From positions 1 through 64,000 of the forward strand of contig NZ_JACYXK010000026.1 of the NCBI RefSeq assembly GCF_014842975.1: DNA of 64,000 nucleotides, written 5' to 3'. This DNA comes from Rhodanobacter sp. DHB23 (GTDB lineage Bacteria > Pseudomonadota > Gammaproteobacteria > Xanthomonadales > Rhodanobacteraceae). The position numbers and the translations under genes were made by a program. Shown in pieces: positions 1 to 8,737 of the stretch; the first letter of the stretch is position 1; each line of letters opens with the position of its first letter. Below the pieces are notes generated by a model, which searched no databases, was not told the origin of the DNA, and saw nothing but the letters and a program-made list of their open reading frames with translations.

Positions 1-116
1 CTTCACCGACTTGAGGAAACGTGCGTCCGGAAGAAGGGCAAGGTTGACGTGAAACCGCCAAGGATGGCGCTGCACGATCTATGAAAGCTATCGCGTAGCG
101 CGAAAGATGTCGCTTC

Positions 117-608
117 TCAACAGCCTGTTAATTCCCTCCGTCCCCTTAAGCCGGCCGAAGACCATACCTTTGCCAGGACAACGAAGATCGCCACCGCCAC
201 CAGGTTGGCAAGCGGCCCGCCCGCAGCCAAGCAAAGCACCTGGGGGCGCATAGGCCGCCCAGGATCGCAGGCAGCCGAAACTAAGCCACCTACACGGATC
301 TTTTGTCGGGTGCTCCATCGCACACGCCATCCTCGCTGCTGCGAAATGACCTCGATGCGTCCAAAGCGAACCTGCATGACCGTCATGCCGGCCCAACGCG
401 CTGCTGCATAGTGACCAAGCTCGTGGATGATGACGGTGGCAAGGCCAAGCAACGACACGATCAACATGGGAAGAATCGGCCCCAATCGCCAAGCATCTCC
501 AACCGCTATCACACACAGGAGAAAGCTGCCCCAGCCCGTGACGAACCCGACCATCCACTGGACAGGCCGGCAGATTCGATCCAGCCAGCGATAGGCCCGC
601 GGCGTCAT
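117..608 (-). CDS. M50 (site-2 protease type) membrane metalloprotease, 3' end replaced by a repeat
   Basis: Predicted 163-aa integral membrane protein. The zinc-protease motif HELGH lies at residues 62-66 inside a hydrophobic stretch, and an AAGGPLANL segment near the C-terminus matches the second conserved motif of site-2 proteases, so an intramembrane peptidase is the best call. The start codon overlaps the stop of the upstream membrane gene (ATGA), which suggests translational coupling. The last eleven or so codons are read from a dispersed short repeat (128-148), so the natural C-terminus, normally with further membrane segments, appears to be lost. It may be inactive. The family is fairly secure; the functional state is unknown. 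Confidence 0.6.
   Translation of the reverse strand: MTPRAYRWLDRICRPVQWMVGFVTGWGSFLLCVIAVGDAWRLGPILPMLIVSLLGLATVIIHELGHYAAARWAGMTVMQVRFGRIEVISQQRGWRVRWSTRQKIRVGGLVSAACDPGRPMRPQVLCLAAGGPLANLVAVAIFVVLAKVWSSAGLRGRRELTGC
128..148. repeat. Short dispersed repeat, copy 1
   Basis: A 21-base segment that is repeated with one mismatch at 1881-1901. On the minus strand it reads AAGGGG(A/C)GGAGGGAATTAA. In translation it gives the tail LKGTEGIN in one frame, a tail I associate with truncated genes in related bacteria. Here it supplies the stop region of the M50 protease gene. It is probably a REP-like or transposon-end sequence; that assignment is inference. Confidence 0.5.
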
Positions 609-1015
609 CGCGCCACCGCCGGCTTGCGGCTTGCGAACCAGGCATCGCTCGGATAGCTGAACAACTGATACGCCGCGCAGGCCAATACAACGACGCGGCC
701 CACCGTCATCATTGCCGCGACGGAGTCGAGGCTGAATTCATCCACCAGCCCACGGGCCGTTATAGCCACACCAAGCAAGAGCAGGATCAGGTAAGTGGCC
801 CTCGCCCAGCTTCGCCCTTGCGAAATCTTGTGGATGAAGAACGCCGAGAACAGCACCGTAAGCAGGTAGCTGCAGCACAGGACCACGGGGGAAACGCCCG
901 TTCCGAACCGGACAATGTGCTGGAGGCTACCGAGCAGCCCGATGGCCAGCGCCACCCAAAGGCAAAGAACGCCGATACGAACCTCCCTCGGCTTGGCCGT
1001 TATCGCTGCTTCCAT
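605..1015 (-). CDS. Small four-helix membrane protein, unknown function
   Basis: 136-aa protein with about four hydrophobic segments (roughly residues 14-32, 40-62, 72-90 and 100-120) and short polar ends, so an inner-membrane location is likely. Its stop codon overlaps the ATG of the downstream M50 protease gene, so the two are probably one transcript and the protein may be a partner or substrate of the protease. I do not recognise a named family. The start was chosen at the first ATG, which lies next to an AT-rich upstream region. Confidence 0.55.
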   Translation of the reverse strand: MEAAITAKPREVRIGVLCLWVALAIGLLGSLQHIVRFGTGVSPVVLCCSYLLTVLFSAFFIHKISQGRSWARATYLILLLLGVAITARGLVDEFSLDSVAAMMTVGRVVVLACAAYQLFSYPSDAWFASRKPAVAR

Positions 1016-1361
1016 GGCGCCCCCTGATCATTATTTGCCGCGCGGTAGCTTATAACACCCGCTGCAACTTCTCCGCCAACCACATACCAGCCACTTAAAT
1101 CACCAATTAAAGCCGAATGAATCAATTGAATTAATTAAATCCATGGACCACAAAATAAAGTCCAATCCCTACAAACTAATCCCATCCACCTGACAGATTT
1201 TGTTTTCCATTCGATTTAATATCAAAACCGCCGCAGCGCCATCGCCGTCGGCCGGAGAAAACCGCCACCCAAGGAAATCCGCAAGACCCAAAGCAGCGCG
1301 GGCCGCATGAGCTGGAACTCATACGACCCGCTGACCACAACCAACTTCAACGGAGTTGACC
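1016..1361. other. AT-rich intergenic region between divergent genes
   Basis: About 346 bases with clearly lower GC than the surroundings, especially 1090-1230. It separates the minus-strand membrane genes from the plus-strand gene at 1362 and presumably holds both promoters. No promoter pair with convincing -35/-10 spacing could be fixed by eye. No gene or RNA was recognised in it. Confidence 0.4.
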
Positions 1362-1718
1362 ATGGCTAAGCCCGATCATACGGCAGTCGCGCGCGACGAT
1401 GCGCGCATCCCCACCAACCCGCTCTCGAGCCACTACTGGACGCTCACCGAGGCCAAACCCGAGCAGCAGGATGCCGCCACCCTCGCCGGCCTCACCACCG
1501 CCATTCGCGCCCTCGCCCGCGTCCTCGCCAACAGCGAAGCCTTCCGCGATCTCCACACCAACAGCCAAAGCGACACCATCGAACCTGGCTGCTGCCCGCT
1601 GGATGCGCCCACCACCGAAGGCCTCTTCGCCGCCCTGTACTTCCTCAGCGAGCAAGCCGAAGCGTTCAGCCAGTTGCCCGTGACCACTCCAATCCGTTCG
1701 AACGACGTGTCGTACTGA
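1362..1718 (+). CDS. Small hypothetical protein (118 aa)
   Basis: The ATG at 1362 is preferred over the TTG at 1356 because a GGAG ribosome-binding site sits six bases before it. The protein is soluble, starts with a polar region (MAKPDHT...) and has two amphipathic helices around residues 40-60 and 85-105, the second with the segment TEGLFAALYFLSEQAEAF. The pattern resembles small cytoplasmic proteins found in many copies in pseudomonads and xanthomonads, but I cannot name the family. No signal peptide or membrane segment is present. Codon use is typical of the high-GC host. Confidence 0.55.
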   Translation: MAKPDHTAVARDDARIPTNPLSSHYWTLTEAKPEQQDAATLAGLTTAIRALARVLANSEAFRDLHTNSQSDTIEPGCCPLDAPTTEGLFAALYFLSEQAEAFSQLPVTTPIRSNDVSY

Positions 1719-1735
1719 ACTACGCACCTCATCTC

Positions 1736-1764
1736 GCCGGGCGGCTGCGTCAAGGCCGCCCGGC
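1736..1764. terminator. GC-rich hairpin after the 118-aa gene
   Basis: Two perfectly complementary 10-base arms (GCCGGGCGGC and its complement) surround a 9-base loop, 18 bases after the stop codon of the gene at 1362. There is no T-run after it, so it may act as a weak or factor-assisted terminator or as an mRNA 3'-end stabiliser. Confidence 0.4.
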
Positions 1765-1880
1765 CGACCCGGGCTGGGCGACGCCAGGTTCCAGGCCATG
1801 ATCGAAAAAGCGCTAAGTCGCCACGCCCAGCTGCGCCAGCGCGGCCGGTTACAGCGACACGTCATCCGGCCGGGAAACGT

Positions 1881-1901
1881 TTAATTCCCTCCGCCCCCTT
1901 A
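1881..1901. repeat. Short dispersed repeat, copy 2
   Basis: Same orientation and 20 of 21 bases identical to the copy at 128-148. It lies just 3' of the low-GC ATPase/TOPRIM-like gene pair, so it may mark one edge of that island. Confidence 0.5.
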
Positions 1902-1924
1902 TGGTTGTTTCATTTATGGCGGAT

Positions 1925-2983
1925 CTAAACACGAATAGGCGCAGCGGCCAAACCCATTCCTACAATGTCCATCAAGATCGCAGGGAAAAATCCATCAGTG
2001 ATTTGAGCATTCACTTCACATCGGCCTATATTCGGCAGACACTGCAATACCTGATCAGGCAACGATCCACCAAGCCCTCCCATGAAATGACACTCTCCAC
2101 ATAGTCCATCCTCGCACGGCGCGATCTCTATAGCTCGACCCGTAAAAGATTGAATATCGGAAAGGATCTCGTCGGATCTCGGCCTCGCGCGTATAAGCTT
2201 ACAAATTAACACCGCATCTTTGAAATTAGCAAATCGACGTAACTTAATTAGCCCACGCTCATCCATTTGTTCAAGAAACCTGACTTGCTCAATTGATTGA
2301 CGACCTGTTTGCGTGCCAGCAATCCAAGAAGTGGGCAAGAGATTCTCAATCATCCTGACTGGCAAGATGATCAAGCAAAGTCGATAAAGCGCTTCGCTTG
2401 CAACAGAAAGACACTTCTTAGCGACATCACCCAGAGAGTCGCCAGGATGCCACTTGTCGCTATCTGCGACACATATTGCGACCCGGCCCTGCGATTTCCG
2501 CTGCTCTAGCTCGACACCAACGTTTGTACCTCCGCCGCCAAGCGGGCGCAAGCTAACTTGCAATCCGCGGTAAGGTGAAAGTTGCACGTACCGCTGAGCT
2601 AATTCACAATAAAGCTGGGCATCACTTAGATCTTCACAAAGCAGTTCAACCCGCTCCGTCCAAATTTCGTCCGAAAATACGCGTAACGGCGCTGTTACTA
2701 AATCACCATTTCGCGTCTCCTCCAGACAATCCCTCTTCACCACGATAAAGAAACCGGCCGGCCGCAAGCCCGAGAAGGTAGGCAAGCGCTGTAAAGTTCT
2801 CTTGAAAGCAACACGAGAAAAATTCGACAACTGAGGTAACACTGACAACTTTTCAAGCAGCGACCTTGAACCAACTACAAAGTGTAGGCCACGAAACGAG
2901 GCCATCCCGAGATGTTCAATGGCCAGAAGCTCCTTTTCCGAAAGCTCAGCCCCATCAAAGTCAAACTCAAGTTGAATAAACAT
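1925..2983 (-). CDS. TOPRIM-like (DUF4435/OLD-type) candidate effector nuclease
   Basis: 352-aa protein not assignable by name. Residues 113-121 read ELLCEDLSD, which fits the first strand and acidic residue of a TOPRIM domain (E117, D121). ADSD at 173-176 fits the DxD motif, and RMIENLLP at 209-216 resembles the IENYLL-like signature I associate with DUF4435/OLD TOPRIM proteins. The roughly 100 N-terminal residues have no recognisable domain. The start is the ATG one base after the ATPase stop, with a GGAGG seven bases upstream; a longer in-frame start would overlap the ATPase gene. GC content is low compared with flanking genes, which points to transfer. TOPRIM proteins of this kind act as nucleases with an ATPase partner in defence modules such as PARIS and Gabija. 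The domain call is inference from short motifs. Confidence 0.6.
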   Translation of the reverse strand: MFIQLEFDFDGAELSEKELLAIEHLGMASFRGLHFVVGSRSLLEKLSVLPQLSNFSRVAFKRTLQRLPTFSGLRPAGFFIVVKRDCLEETRNGDLVTAPLRVFSDEIWTERVELLCEDLSDAQLYCELAQRYVQLSPYRGLQVSLRPLGGGGTNVGVELEQRKSQGRVAICVADSDKWHPGDSLGDVAKKCLSVASEALYRLCLIILPVRMIENLLPTSWIAGTQTGRQSIEQVRFLEQMDERGLIKLRRFANFKDAVLICKLIRARPRSDEILSDIQSFTGRAIEIAPCEDGLCGECHFMGGLGGSLPDQVLQCLPNIGRCEVNAQITDGFFPAILMDIVGMGLAAAPIRV

Positions 2984-2984
2984 C

Positions 2985-4580
2985 TTAAGCCTCCGGCAAA
3001 AAGAAGCCGAAAGGCCAATCACCCTCAAGCACACCTTCTTTATTGAAGTACGAGCGACGTACTATAGTCGGTTTTGTTGGTGACTCCTTATCAAATAAGA
3101 CAACTGTCACCTGATCTTCTCGTAGCAACCCCTTTGCAACCAATGCACCTAGGCGATTAACGATATGCTCGCTGTGCGTTTCGATTATGAAGCTCACGTT
3201 TCCGCGCTCATCTGAATGCCGAATAGCATCAGCAAAAACATCAGCGAGAAGGGCCTGGAACCTAGGATGTAGGTGAAGCTCGGGCTGCTCGATAGCGATG
3301 ATCGATGAGCGGTTTGTCTCATTAGGTTGAATCTTCTCTTTTATCTGAAGACTCTTCCAAATTTGCAAGACAATTGGCAGGACTTGGCTATAACCGAAGC
3401 CTGTGTCTGCGAGATTTCGATCACTCTCCGAACCTTCCTCACGAACGATCAATGCGGTATGGCCTTCAGAACGCCTAGCCTGAACCTTGAATCCGAGCGA
3501 ATTGGTCATCCATGTTTCAAGTGCCACCCGTTCGTTGTAAGACAGCGAGTTGATGAACATTGGAACATTATCACCCAACGGATCTATTTCATCGACCGCT
3601 AATTCCTGGAAGCGATAGTACCTCGACGCGGTTGCGCGTACAGGGGCCAAGTATCGAACAGAGCCGGCAAAACGGTCTAGCTCAACATTGAATTGAGCCA
3701 ACAGATCCGGCATAAACTTTAAGAGCGCGTAACGGAATATTTCTGAGCACTTCGCAGGCATGCTGCCAGAATCGCCCTCTCCGGCCACATATTTCGAGAG
3801 AGAAGGGTATATCTTAGATACATGATTAATGAAGGACTCTTCACTCGCCAGACGAAGCCTCCTCGCGAGATCTCGCCTCCTCTTGGCACTAGTATTTCCG
3901 TGGTGCAAATAATCAGTATTCTTCAGAAGAAGACTAAAGAAGGGGCCATCGCTATTCATCATGGCCTCTATGTCTACGCTATCGTCTTGGGCTATAGACT
4001 TTATCGCTGGGAAGAAGCCGCGACGCAAATTTTCTATGCGATAGGGACGATCAAGAACCACCTCAACTCCACACGAAACGGCCCTAGTAATATTGCCTGA
4101 CGGATCAATTTCAAGCCTAACCTCTGAATCAAATACAGCCACCATAATGGCTGACACATAAGCACTTTCCCCTCCCTCCCTCTTTCGAAACGTGAGAGAC
4201 GCATCAACAATTACGTTCTCTTGAATGAATAGTCGGCGCGCACCCGGAAGATAAAGACGAAGCTGCTCGCCGGAGGAGGAGTAGACCACCTCACGACGTC
4301 TATTAGTCGCAATTTCTGCCCGGAAGCCGATCGACAACTCCCCGACCTCCCTAAACTTAGACAGCGTCTCGGAAAAGCTGCCAAAGTCGACAAGACGCCC
4401 GTACCAAAGTATGGGCTCCTTTGTTTCCTCGTTGAGACTTTGCTTTAGTAGCGGGAAAAGCCGTAAGAAGCTGCTCTTGCCTGAGCTATTTTTCCCCAAA
4501 ACGACTGTAATAGGGGCCAAATCAATCCAGCCGCTTTCCTCGATACTCCGAAAACCACTCAAGCGAACACTCTTTAGCAT
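2985..4580 (-). CDS. AAA/RecF-like ATPase (DUF3696 type), likely defence ATPase
   Basis: 531-aa SMC/ABC-like ATPase. Walker A GKNSSGKS is at residues 29-36, directly after an N-terminal FRSIEESGWIDL segment typical of AAA15/OLD ATPases. A signature-like DTGFGYSQVLPI lies near residue 395. Walker B IIAIEQPELHLHP (about 427-439) and the switch histidine in ETHSEH (about 467-472) follow. The C-terminus ends in DWPFGFF, the pattern I know from the DUF3696 family. An AAGGAAG ribosome-binding site precedes the ATG. It is followed one base later by the TOPRIM-like gene, so the two form an operon. Function is inferred: an ATP-driven sensor that controls the partner nuclease. The AT-rich composition suggests horizontal acquisition next to icmF. 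Confidence 0.75.
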   Translation of the reverse strand: MLKSVRLSGFRSIEESGWIDLAPITVVLGKNSSGKSSFLRLFPLLKQSLNEETKEPILWYGRLVDFGSFSETLSKFREVGELSIGFRAEIATNRRREVVYSSSGEQLRLYLPGARRLFIQENVIVDASLTFRKREGGESAYVSAIMVAVFDSEVRLEIDPSGNITRAVSCGVEVVLDRPYRIENLRRGFFPAIKSIAQDDSVDIEAMMNSDGPFFSLLLKNTDYLHHGNTSAKRRRDLARRLRLASEESFINHVSKIYPSLSKYVAGEGDSGSMPAKCSEIFRYALLKFMPDLLAQFNVELDRFAGSVRYLAPVRATASRYYRFQELAVDEIDPLGDNVPMFINSLSYNERVALETWMTNSLGFKVQARRSEGHTALIVREEGSESDRNLADTGFGYSQVLPIVLQIWKSLQIKEKIQPNETNRSSIIAIEQPELHLHPRFQALLADVFADAIRHSDERGNVSFIIETHSEHIVNRLGALVAKGLLREDQVTVVLFDKESPTKPTIVRRSYFNKEGVLEGDWPFGFFLPEA

Positions 4581-4654
4581 TACTCTTCCTTTTGCTTAGC
4601 CACCAGAGCCCAGACTATGCGATTTTTCGCCCAGCGATTGCGCTGTGCAATGAA

Positions 4655-7600
4655 TTACATATTCCGCCGATATTCCCCACCCACATCGTACAGTGCATGG
4701 CTGATCTGCCCCAGCGAATGCGTCTTCACCGCCTCCATCAGCGCATTGAACACGTTCTTGCGGTCGCGCGCGGTGTTCTGCAGGTAGGCCAGGCCGTGCC
4801 CTTCGACTCCGCCCTGCGAGCTACGCTCAGGGCGAGCGGATTGTGGTTCGTCGGTGGAATCGGTGCCATGCGCATGTGACGTCTCGCCGGCGGGCGCCAG
4901 CGCATTCCGCGCCTTCTGGAACGCCTGCACATTGGCGATCTGCTGCCCCTTCTCCTCCTCCGTCGAGCGGATCAGCTCGATCTCGGTGGCGATCTCGCCG
5001 CCGTGGTCCTTGGGCAGGAAGGTGTTGACGCCGATCAGCGGCAGGCTGCCGTCGTGCTTCTTGTGCTCGTAGTACAGGCTCTCTTCCTGGATCTTGCCGC
5101 GCTGGTACATGGTGTCCATGGCGCCGAGCACGCCACCGCGCTCGCTGATGGCTTCGAACTCCTTGTACACGGCCTCTTCCACCAGGTCGGTGAGTTCTTC
5201 GACGATGTAGCTGCCCTGCCAGGGATTTTCGTTGAAGTTGAGGCCCAGTTCCTTGTTGATGATCATCTGGATGGCCACGGCGCGGCGCACGCTTTCCTCG
5301 GTGGGCGTGGTGATGGCTTCGTCGTAGGCGTTGGTGTGCAGGCTGTTGCAGTTGTCGAACAGGGCGTACAGGGCCTGCAGCGTGGTGCGGATGTCGTTGA
5401 ACTGGATTTCCTGCGCGTGCAGGGAGCGGCCACTGGTCTGGATGTGGTACTTCATCATCTGGCTGCGCGCGCTGGCGCCATAGCGCTCGCGCATGGCGCG
5501 GGCCCAGATGCGGCGGGCCACGCGGCCGATCACGGTGTATTCCGGGTCCATGCCGTTGGAGAAGAAGAACGACAGGTTGGGCGCGAAGTCGTCGATCTTC
5601 ATGCCGCGCGCAAGGTAGTACTCCACGATGGTGAAGCCGTTGCTCAGGGTGAAGGCGAGCTGGCTGATCGGGTTGGCCCCGGCTTCGGCGATGTGGTAAC
5701 CGGAGATGGAGACGGAGTAGAAGTTGCGGACCTTGTGCTCCACGAAGTACTGCTGGATGTCGCCCATCATGCGCAGGGCGAACTCGGTGCTGAAGATGCA
5801 GGTGTTCTGCGCCTGGTCCTCCTTGAGGATGTCGGCCTGCACGGTGCCGCGCACGGTGCTGAGGGTTTCGGCCTTGATCTTCGCGTAGGTCTCCGCGTCC
5901 ACCAGCTGGTCGCCGGTGACGCCGAGCAGGCCCAGCCCCAAGCCTTCGTTGCCCTTGGGCAGCTCGCCGGAGTACTGCGGGCGGCCGTGGGGGAACATGG
6001 CGGCGATCTGCTTTTCCGCCGCGGCCCAGCGGGCGGGATCTTCCTTGAGGTACTTCTCCACGTTCTGGTCGATCGCGGTGTTCATGAACATCGCGAGGAT
6101 GATCGGCGCGGGGCCGTTGATGGTCATCGACACGGAGCTGGTGGGCGCGCTGAGGTCGAAGCCGGAGTACAGCTTCTTCATGTCGTCCAGCGTGGCGATG
6201 TTGACGCCGGAGTTGCCGATCTTGCCGTAGATGTCGGGGCGCGGCGCCGGGTCTTCGCCGTACAGGGTGACGGAGTCGAATGCGGTGGAGAGGCGCGTGG
6301 CCGCGCCGCCCTGGCTCAGGTAGTGGAAGCGGCGGTTGGTGCGCTCGGGCGTGCCCTCGCCCGCGAACATGCGGGTGGGGTCTTCGCCGCTGCGGCGGTA
6401 CGGGTACACGCCGCCGGTGTAGGGGTAGTAGCCGGGCAGGTTTTCCTTGCCGAGGAACAGCAGTTGGTCGCCCCAGCTTTCGGTCTTGGGTGGTGCGACT
6501 TTGGGGATCTTCTGGTGGCTGAGCGACTCGCGGTAGTTCTCGACGCGGATGGTCTTGTCGCGCACCTTGTATTCGTTGACGTCCTTGGTCACCGACTCGC
6601 GCAGCGCCGGCCAGTCGCGCAGCAGGTGGATGGACTCGTGGGTGAGTTCCTTGAGCGCGGTGTTGTAGCGCTGGCGGAGCAGCAGCAGGGTGCGGTCGAC
6701 ACTTGCCTCACCGTCATTCCGGCGAAGGCCGGAATCCAGTGCCTTGGCACTTGAGTCGTGCGCTTCGCGCGAGTCGTTTGACTGGATCCCGGCCTTCGCC
6801 GGGATGACGGCGTTGTGTAGATCCTCGCTGTGGTACAGCTCCAGCGGCTTGGGCAGCTTGTCGTCACCCAGTTCCTTCAGCGACTCGTAGTAGTGCTGCG
6901 CCTTGCTGGCGGCTTCCGACTGGTGCGCGATGGAGGCGTTGATGCCGCGGCCCTGCTCGGCGATCTCGGCCAGGTAGCGCACGCGGCTGCCGGGGATCAG
7001 CACGGTGGCGCGCGGCTCCTTGAGCGTGGTGTCAAGCCGCGGCGTCCAATCGCAGCCGCCTTTGTAGGAGCCCACCTTGTGGGCGATGGCTTTTTCGTCG
7101 GTGTTCGCGGCCGTGTTATCGCGCACAGGGTGCGCTCCTACGGAGGCGTTCGGGCCCAAGTGGAGTTTTTCGCGCATCAGCCGGCACAGGTTGGCGAACA
7201 TCCAGGTGACGCCGGGGTCGTTGAACTGGCTGGCGATGGAGGGGTACACCGGCACGTCTTCGTCCTTGACGGCGAAGGCGGTGCGGTTGCGCTTCCACTG
7301 CTTGCGCACGTCACGCAGGGCGTCTTCCGCGCCGCGCTTGTCGAACTTGTTGAGCACGACGAGTTCGGCGAAGTCGATCATGTCGATCTTCTCGAGCTGG
7401 CTGGCCGCGCCGTAGTCGCTGGTCATCACGTAGACCGGGAAATCCACCAGGTCGACGATCTCGGAATCGCTCTGGCCGATGCCGGCGGTTTCCACGATCA
7501 CCAGGTCGTAGGGCTGCGCCTTGAGGAAGTCGATGCAATCGTGCAGCACTTCGTTGGTGGCGGCGTGCTGACGGCGCGTGGCCATGGAGCGCATGTAGAC

Positions 7601-8404
7601 GCGGTGGCTGCGCAGCGCGTTCATGCGGATGCGGTCGCCCAGCAGCGCGCCGCCGGAGCGGCGGCGGGTGGGGTCGATGGCGAGCACGGCGATGCGCATC
7701 TGCGGGAAGGCGTGCAGGAAGCGCAGCAGCAGCTCGTCCACCACGCTGGACTTGCCCGCGCCGCCGGTGCCGGTGAGGCCGAGCACGGGCGTGGCCTTGC
7801 CGGCCAGCTTCCACTGCTTGCGCAGGTGGTCGAGGTCGGTGGCGGAGAGCTTGCCTTCCTCGATGGCGCTGAGCATGTGGCCGATGGAGATCTCGTCGTC
7901 CACGTCCACCTTGGACGCGGCGGTGTCGGGCGCGCGCTGCGCGGCGGCGCGGCCGGCGCGTTGCATCACGTCATCGATCATCTCGGTGAGGCCGAGCTTC
8001 ATGCCGTCGTTGGGGTGGTAGATGCGCTCCACGCCGTAGGCCTGCAGCTCCCTGATCTCCTCCGGCGTGATGGTGCCGCCGCCGCCGCCGAACACGCGGA
8101 TGTGCGCGGCGCCACGCTCCTTGAGCATGTCCACCATGTACTTGAAGTACTCGACGTGGCCGCCCTGGTAGGAAGACAGCGCGATGGCGTCCGCATCCTC
8201 CTGCAGCGCCGCGCGCACCACGTCCTCCACCGAACGGTTATGGCCCAGATGGATCACCTCGGCGCCCTGGCTCTGGATGATGCGGCGCATGATGTTGATC
8301 GCCGCGTCGTGGCCGTCGAACAGGCTGGCCGCGGTGACGAAGCGCAGCGGGGTGGTCTCGGCCTGGGGCGAGCCGACAGGGACGTGCTTGGCGGGGGAAC
8401 TCAT
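4655..8404 (-). CDS. icmF: Fused isobutyryl-CoA mutase with P-loop chaperone (IcmF)
   Basis: 1249-aa adenosylcobalamin enzyme interconverting isobutyryl-CoA and n-butyryl-CoA. Order of domains: a B12-binding domain ([11 protein letters not shown] with the cobalt-ligand region, about residues 20-150), a MeaB-like GTPase chaperone domain (Walker [10 protein letters not shown] near 210, NKFDK near 350), a linker, and the acyl-CoA mutase barrel (about 600-1240, including [10 protein letters not shown]). The ATG at 8404 was chosen because family members begin shortly before the B12 domain; longer in-frame starts add 40 residues without similarity. Two in-frame palindromic repeats fall in the G-domain/linker part (residues about 421-447 and 531-565), lengthening the protein beyond the usual size of roughly 1,100-1,200. 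Whether it is active is open, but the frame is intact throughout. Confidence 0.93.
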   Translation of the reverse strand: MSSPAKHVPVGSPQAETTPLRFVTAASLFDGHDAAINIMRRIIQSQGAEVIHLGHNRSVEDVVRAALQEDADAIALSSYQGGHVEYFKYMVDMLKERGAAHIRVFGGGGGTITPEEIRELQAYGVERIYHPNDGMKLGLTEMIDDVMQRAGRAAAQRAPDTAASKVDVDDEISIGHMLSAIEEGKLSATDLDHLRKQWKLAGKATPVLGLTGTGGAGKSSVVDELLLRFLHAFPQMRIAVLAIDPTRRRSGGALLGDRIRMNALRSHRVYMRSMATRRQHAATNEVLHDCIDFLKAQPYDLVIVETAGIGQSDSEIVDLVDFPVYVMTSDYGAASQLEKIDMIDFAELVVLNKFDKRGAEDALRDVRKQWKRNRTAFAVKDEDVPVYPSIASQFNDPGVTWMFANLCRLMREKLHLGPNASVGAHPVRDNTAANTDEKAIAHKVGSYKGGCDWTPRLDTTLKEPRATVLIPGSRVRYLAEIAEQGRGINASIAHQSEAASKAQHYYESLKELGDDKLPKPLELYHSEDLHNAVIPAKAGIQSNDSREAHDSSAKALDSGLRRNDGEASVDRTLLLLRQRYNTALKELTHESIHLLRDWPALRESVTKDVNEYKVRDKTIRVENYRESLSHQKIPKVAPPKTESWGDQLLFLGKENLPGYYPYTGGVYPYRRSGEDPTRMFAGEGTPERTNRRFHYLSQGGAATRLSTAFDSVTLYGEDPAPRPDIYGKIGNSGVNIATLDDMKKLYSGFDLSAPTSSVSMTINGPAPIILAMFMNTAIDQNVEKYLKEDPARWAAAEKQIAAMFPHGRPQYSGELPKGNEGLGLGLLGVTGDQLVDAETYAKIKAETLSTVRGTVQADILKEDQAQNTCIFSTEFALRMMGDIQQYFVEHKVRNFYSVSISGYHIAEAGANPISQLAFTLSNGFTIVEYYLARGMKIDDFAPNLSFFFSNGMDPEYTVIGRVARRIWARAMRERYGASARSQMMKYHIQTSGRSLHAQEIQFNDIRTTLQALYALFDNCNSLHTNAYDEAITTPTEESVRRAVAIQMIINKELGLNFNENPWQGSYIVEELTDLVEEAVYKEFEAISERGGVLGAMDTMYQRGKIQEESLYYEHKKHDGSLPLIGVNTFLPKDHGGEIATEIELIRSTEEEKGQQIANVQAFQKARNALAPAGETSHAHGTDSTDEPQSARPERSSQGGVEGHGLAYLQNTARDRKNVFNALMEAVKTHSLGQISHALYDVGGEYRRNM
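6711..6810. repeat. Palindromic repeat (PAKAGIQ type) inside icmF
   Basis: Two 30-base arms (6711-6740 and 6781-6810) are inverted complements with 28 of 30 positions matching, around a 40-base centre. On the icmF strand the arms translate as VIPAKAGIQ and LDSGLRRND, the tell-tale peptides of a well-known bacterial intergenic repeat. Here the element is read through in frame in the linker between the GTPase and mutase domains. A similar remnant is not seen elsewhere in the window. Confidence 0.85.
7064..7141. repeat. Palindromic repeat (GTAGGAG type) inside icmF
   Basis: 78 bases, a multiple of three, bounded by GTAGGAG and CTCCTAC with longer imperfect inverted arms containing the CGATGGC/TATCGCG and CCCACC/GGGTGCG segments. 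The same family occurs in intergenic DNA at 13850-13922 and 37090-37166. On the icmF strand it encodes about 26 residues ([16 protein letters not shown] region) not expected in the enzyme family. Confidence 0.8.
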
Positions 8405-8737
8405 GGCGACTCCGACATCGTGTGCGATGAACCGGACGATTTTAGTGGGGATCGGCGTGAAGAGCTTGCTGCAGCGCGTGTACCGGGGCGTATGGGGCCG
8501 CGACGCCGGGCCGTATCTGCCCACCGAACCGGCTTACGCCGGTCATGAATTGCCTACATACTTTGGGTATCGACGGCCGGGCGTCCGGCCAAGTGGACAA
8601 GCCACCGGAACACAGGAAGCGGCCGCCATGCCTGGCGTGGGGCCGACGAACGCGGTGGATCAGGCACGCGGCGGACCGCATGCCACCACCGTCTGTCGTA
8701 CGGGGTTGATCGACTTCAACGCTGACAGGGAAATCGT
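8405..8737. other. Intergenic region between icmF and a divergent exported protein gene
   Basis: 333 bases between divergently read genes, presumably containing both promoters. It has two short GC hairpins (around 8529-8546 and 8571-8588). No convincing sigma-70 pair was found by eye. No gene was recognised. Confidence 0.4.

Noticed and set aside
1925-2983. PtuB-type HNH nuclease (Septu)
   Set aside because: The Cys/His pairs near residue 300 (CGECH) do not form an HNH motif, and acidic TOPRIM-like residues fit better.
5003-8548. Long plus-strand frames opposite icmF (583 and 572 codons)
   Set aside because: Antisense shadows of a high-GC gene; composition is Val/His/Ala/Gly-rich with no domain, and icmF on the other strand has clear motifs throughout.
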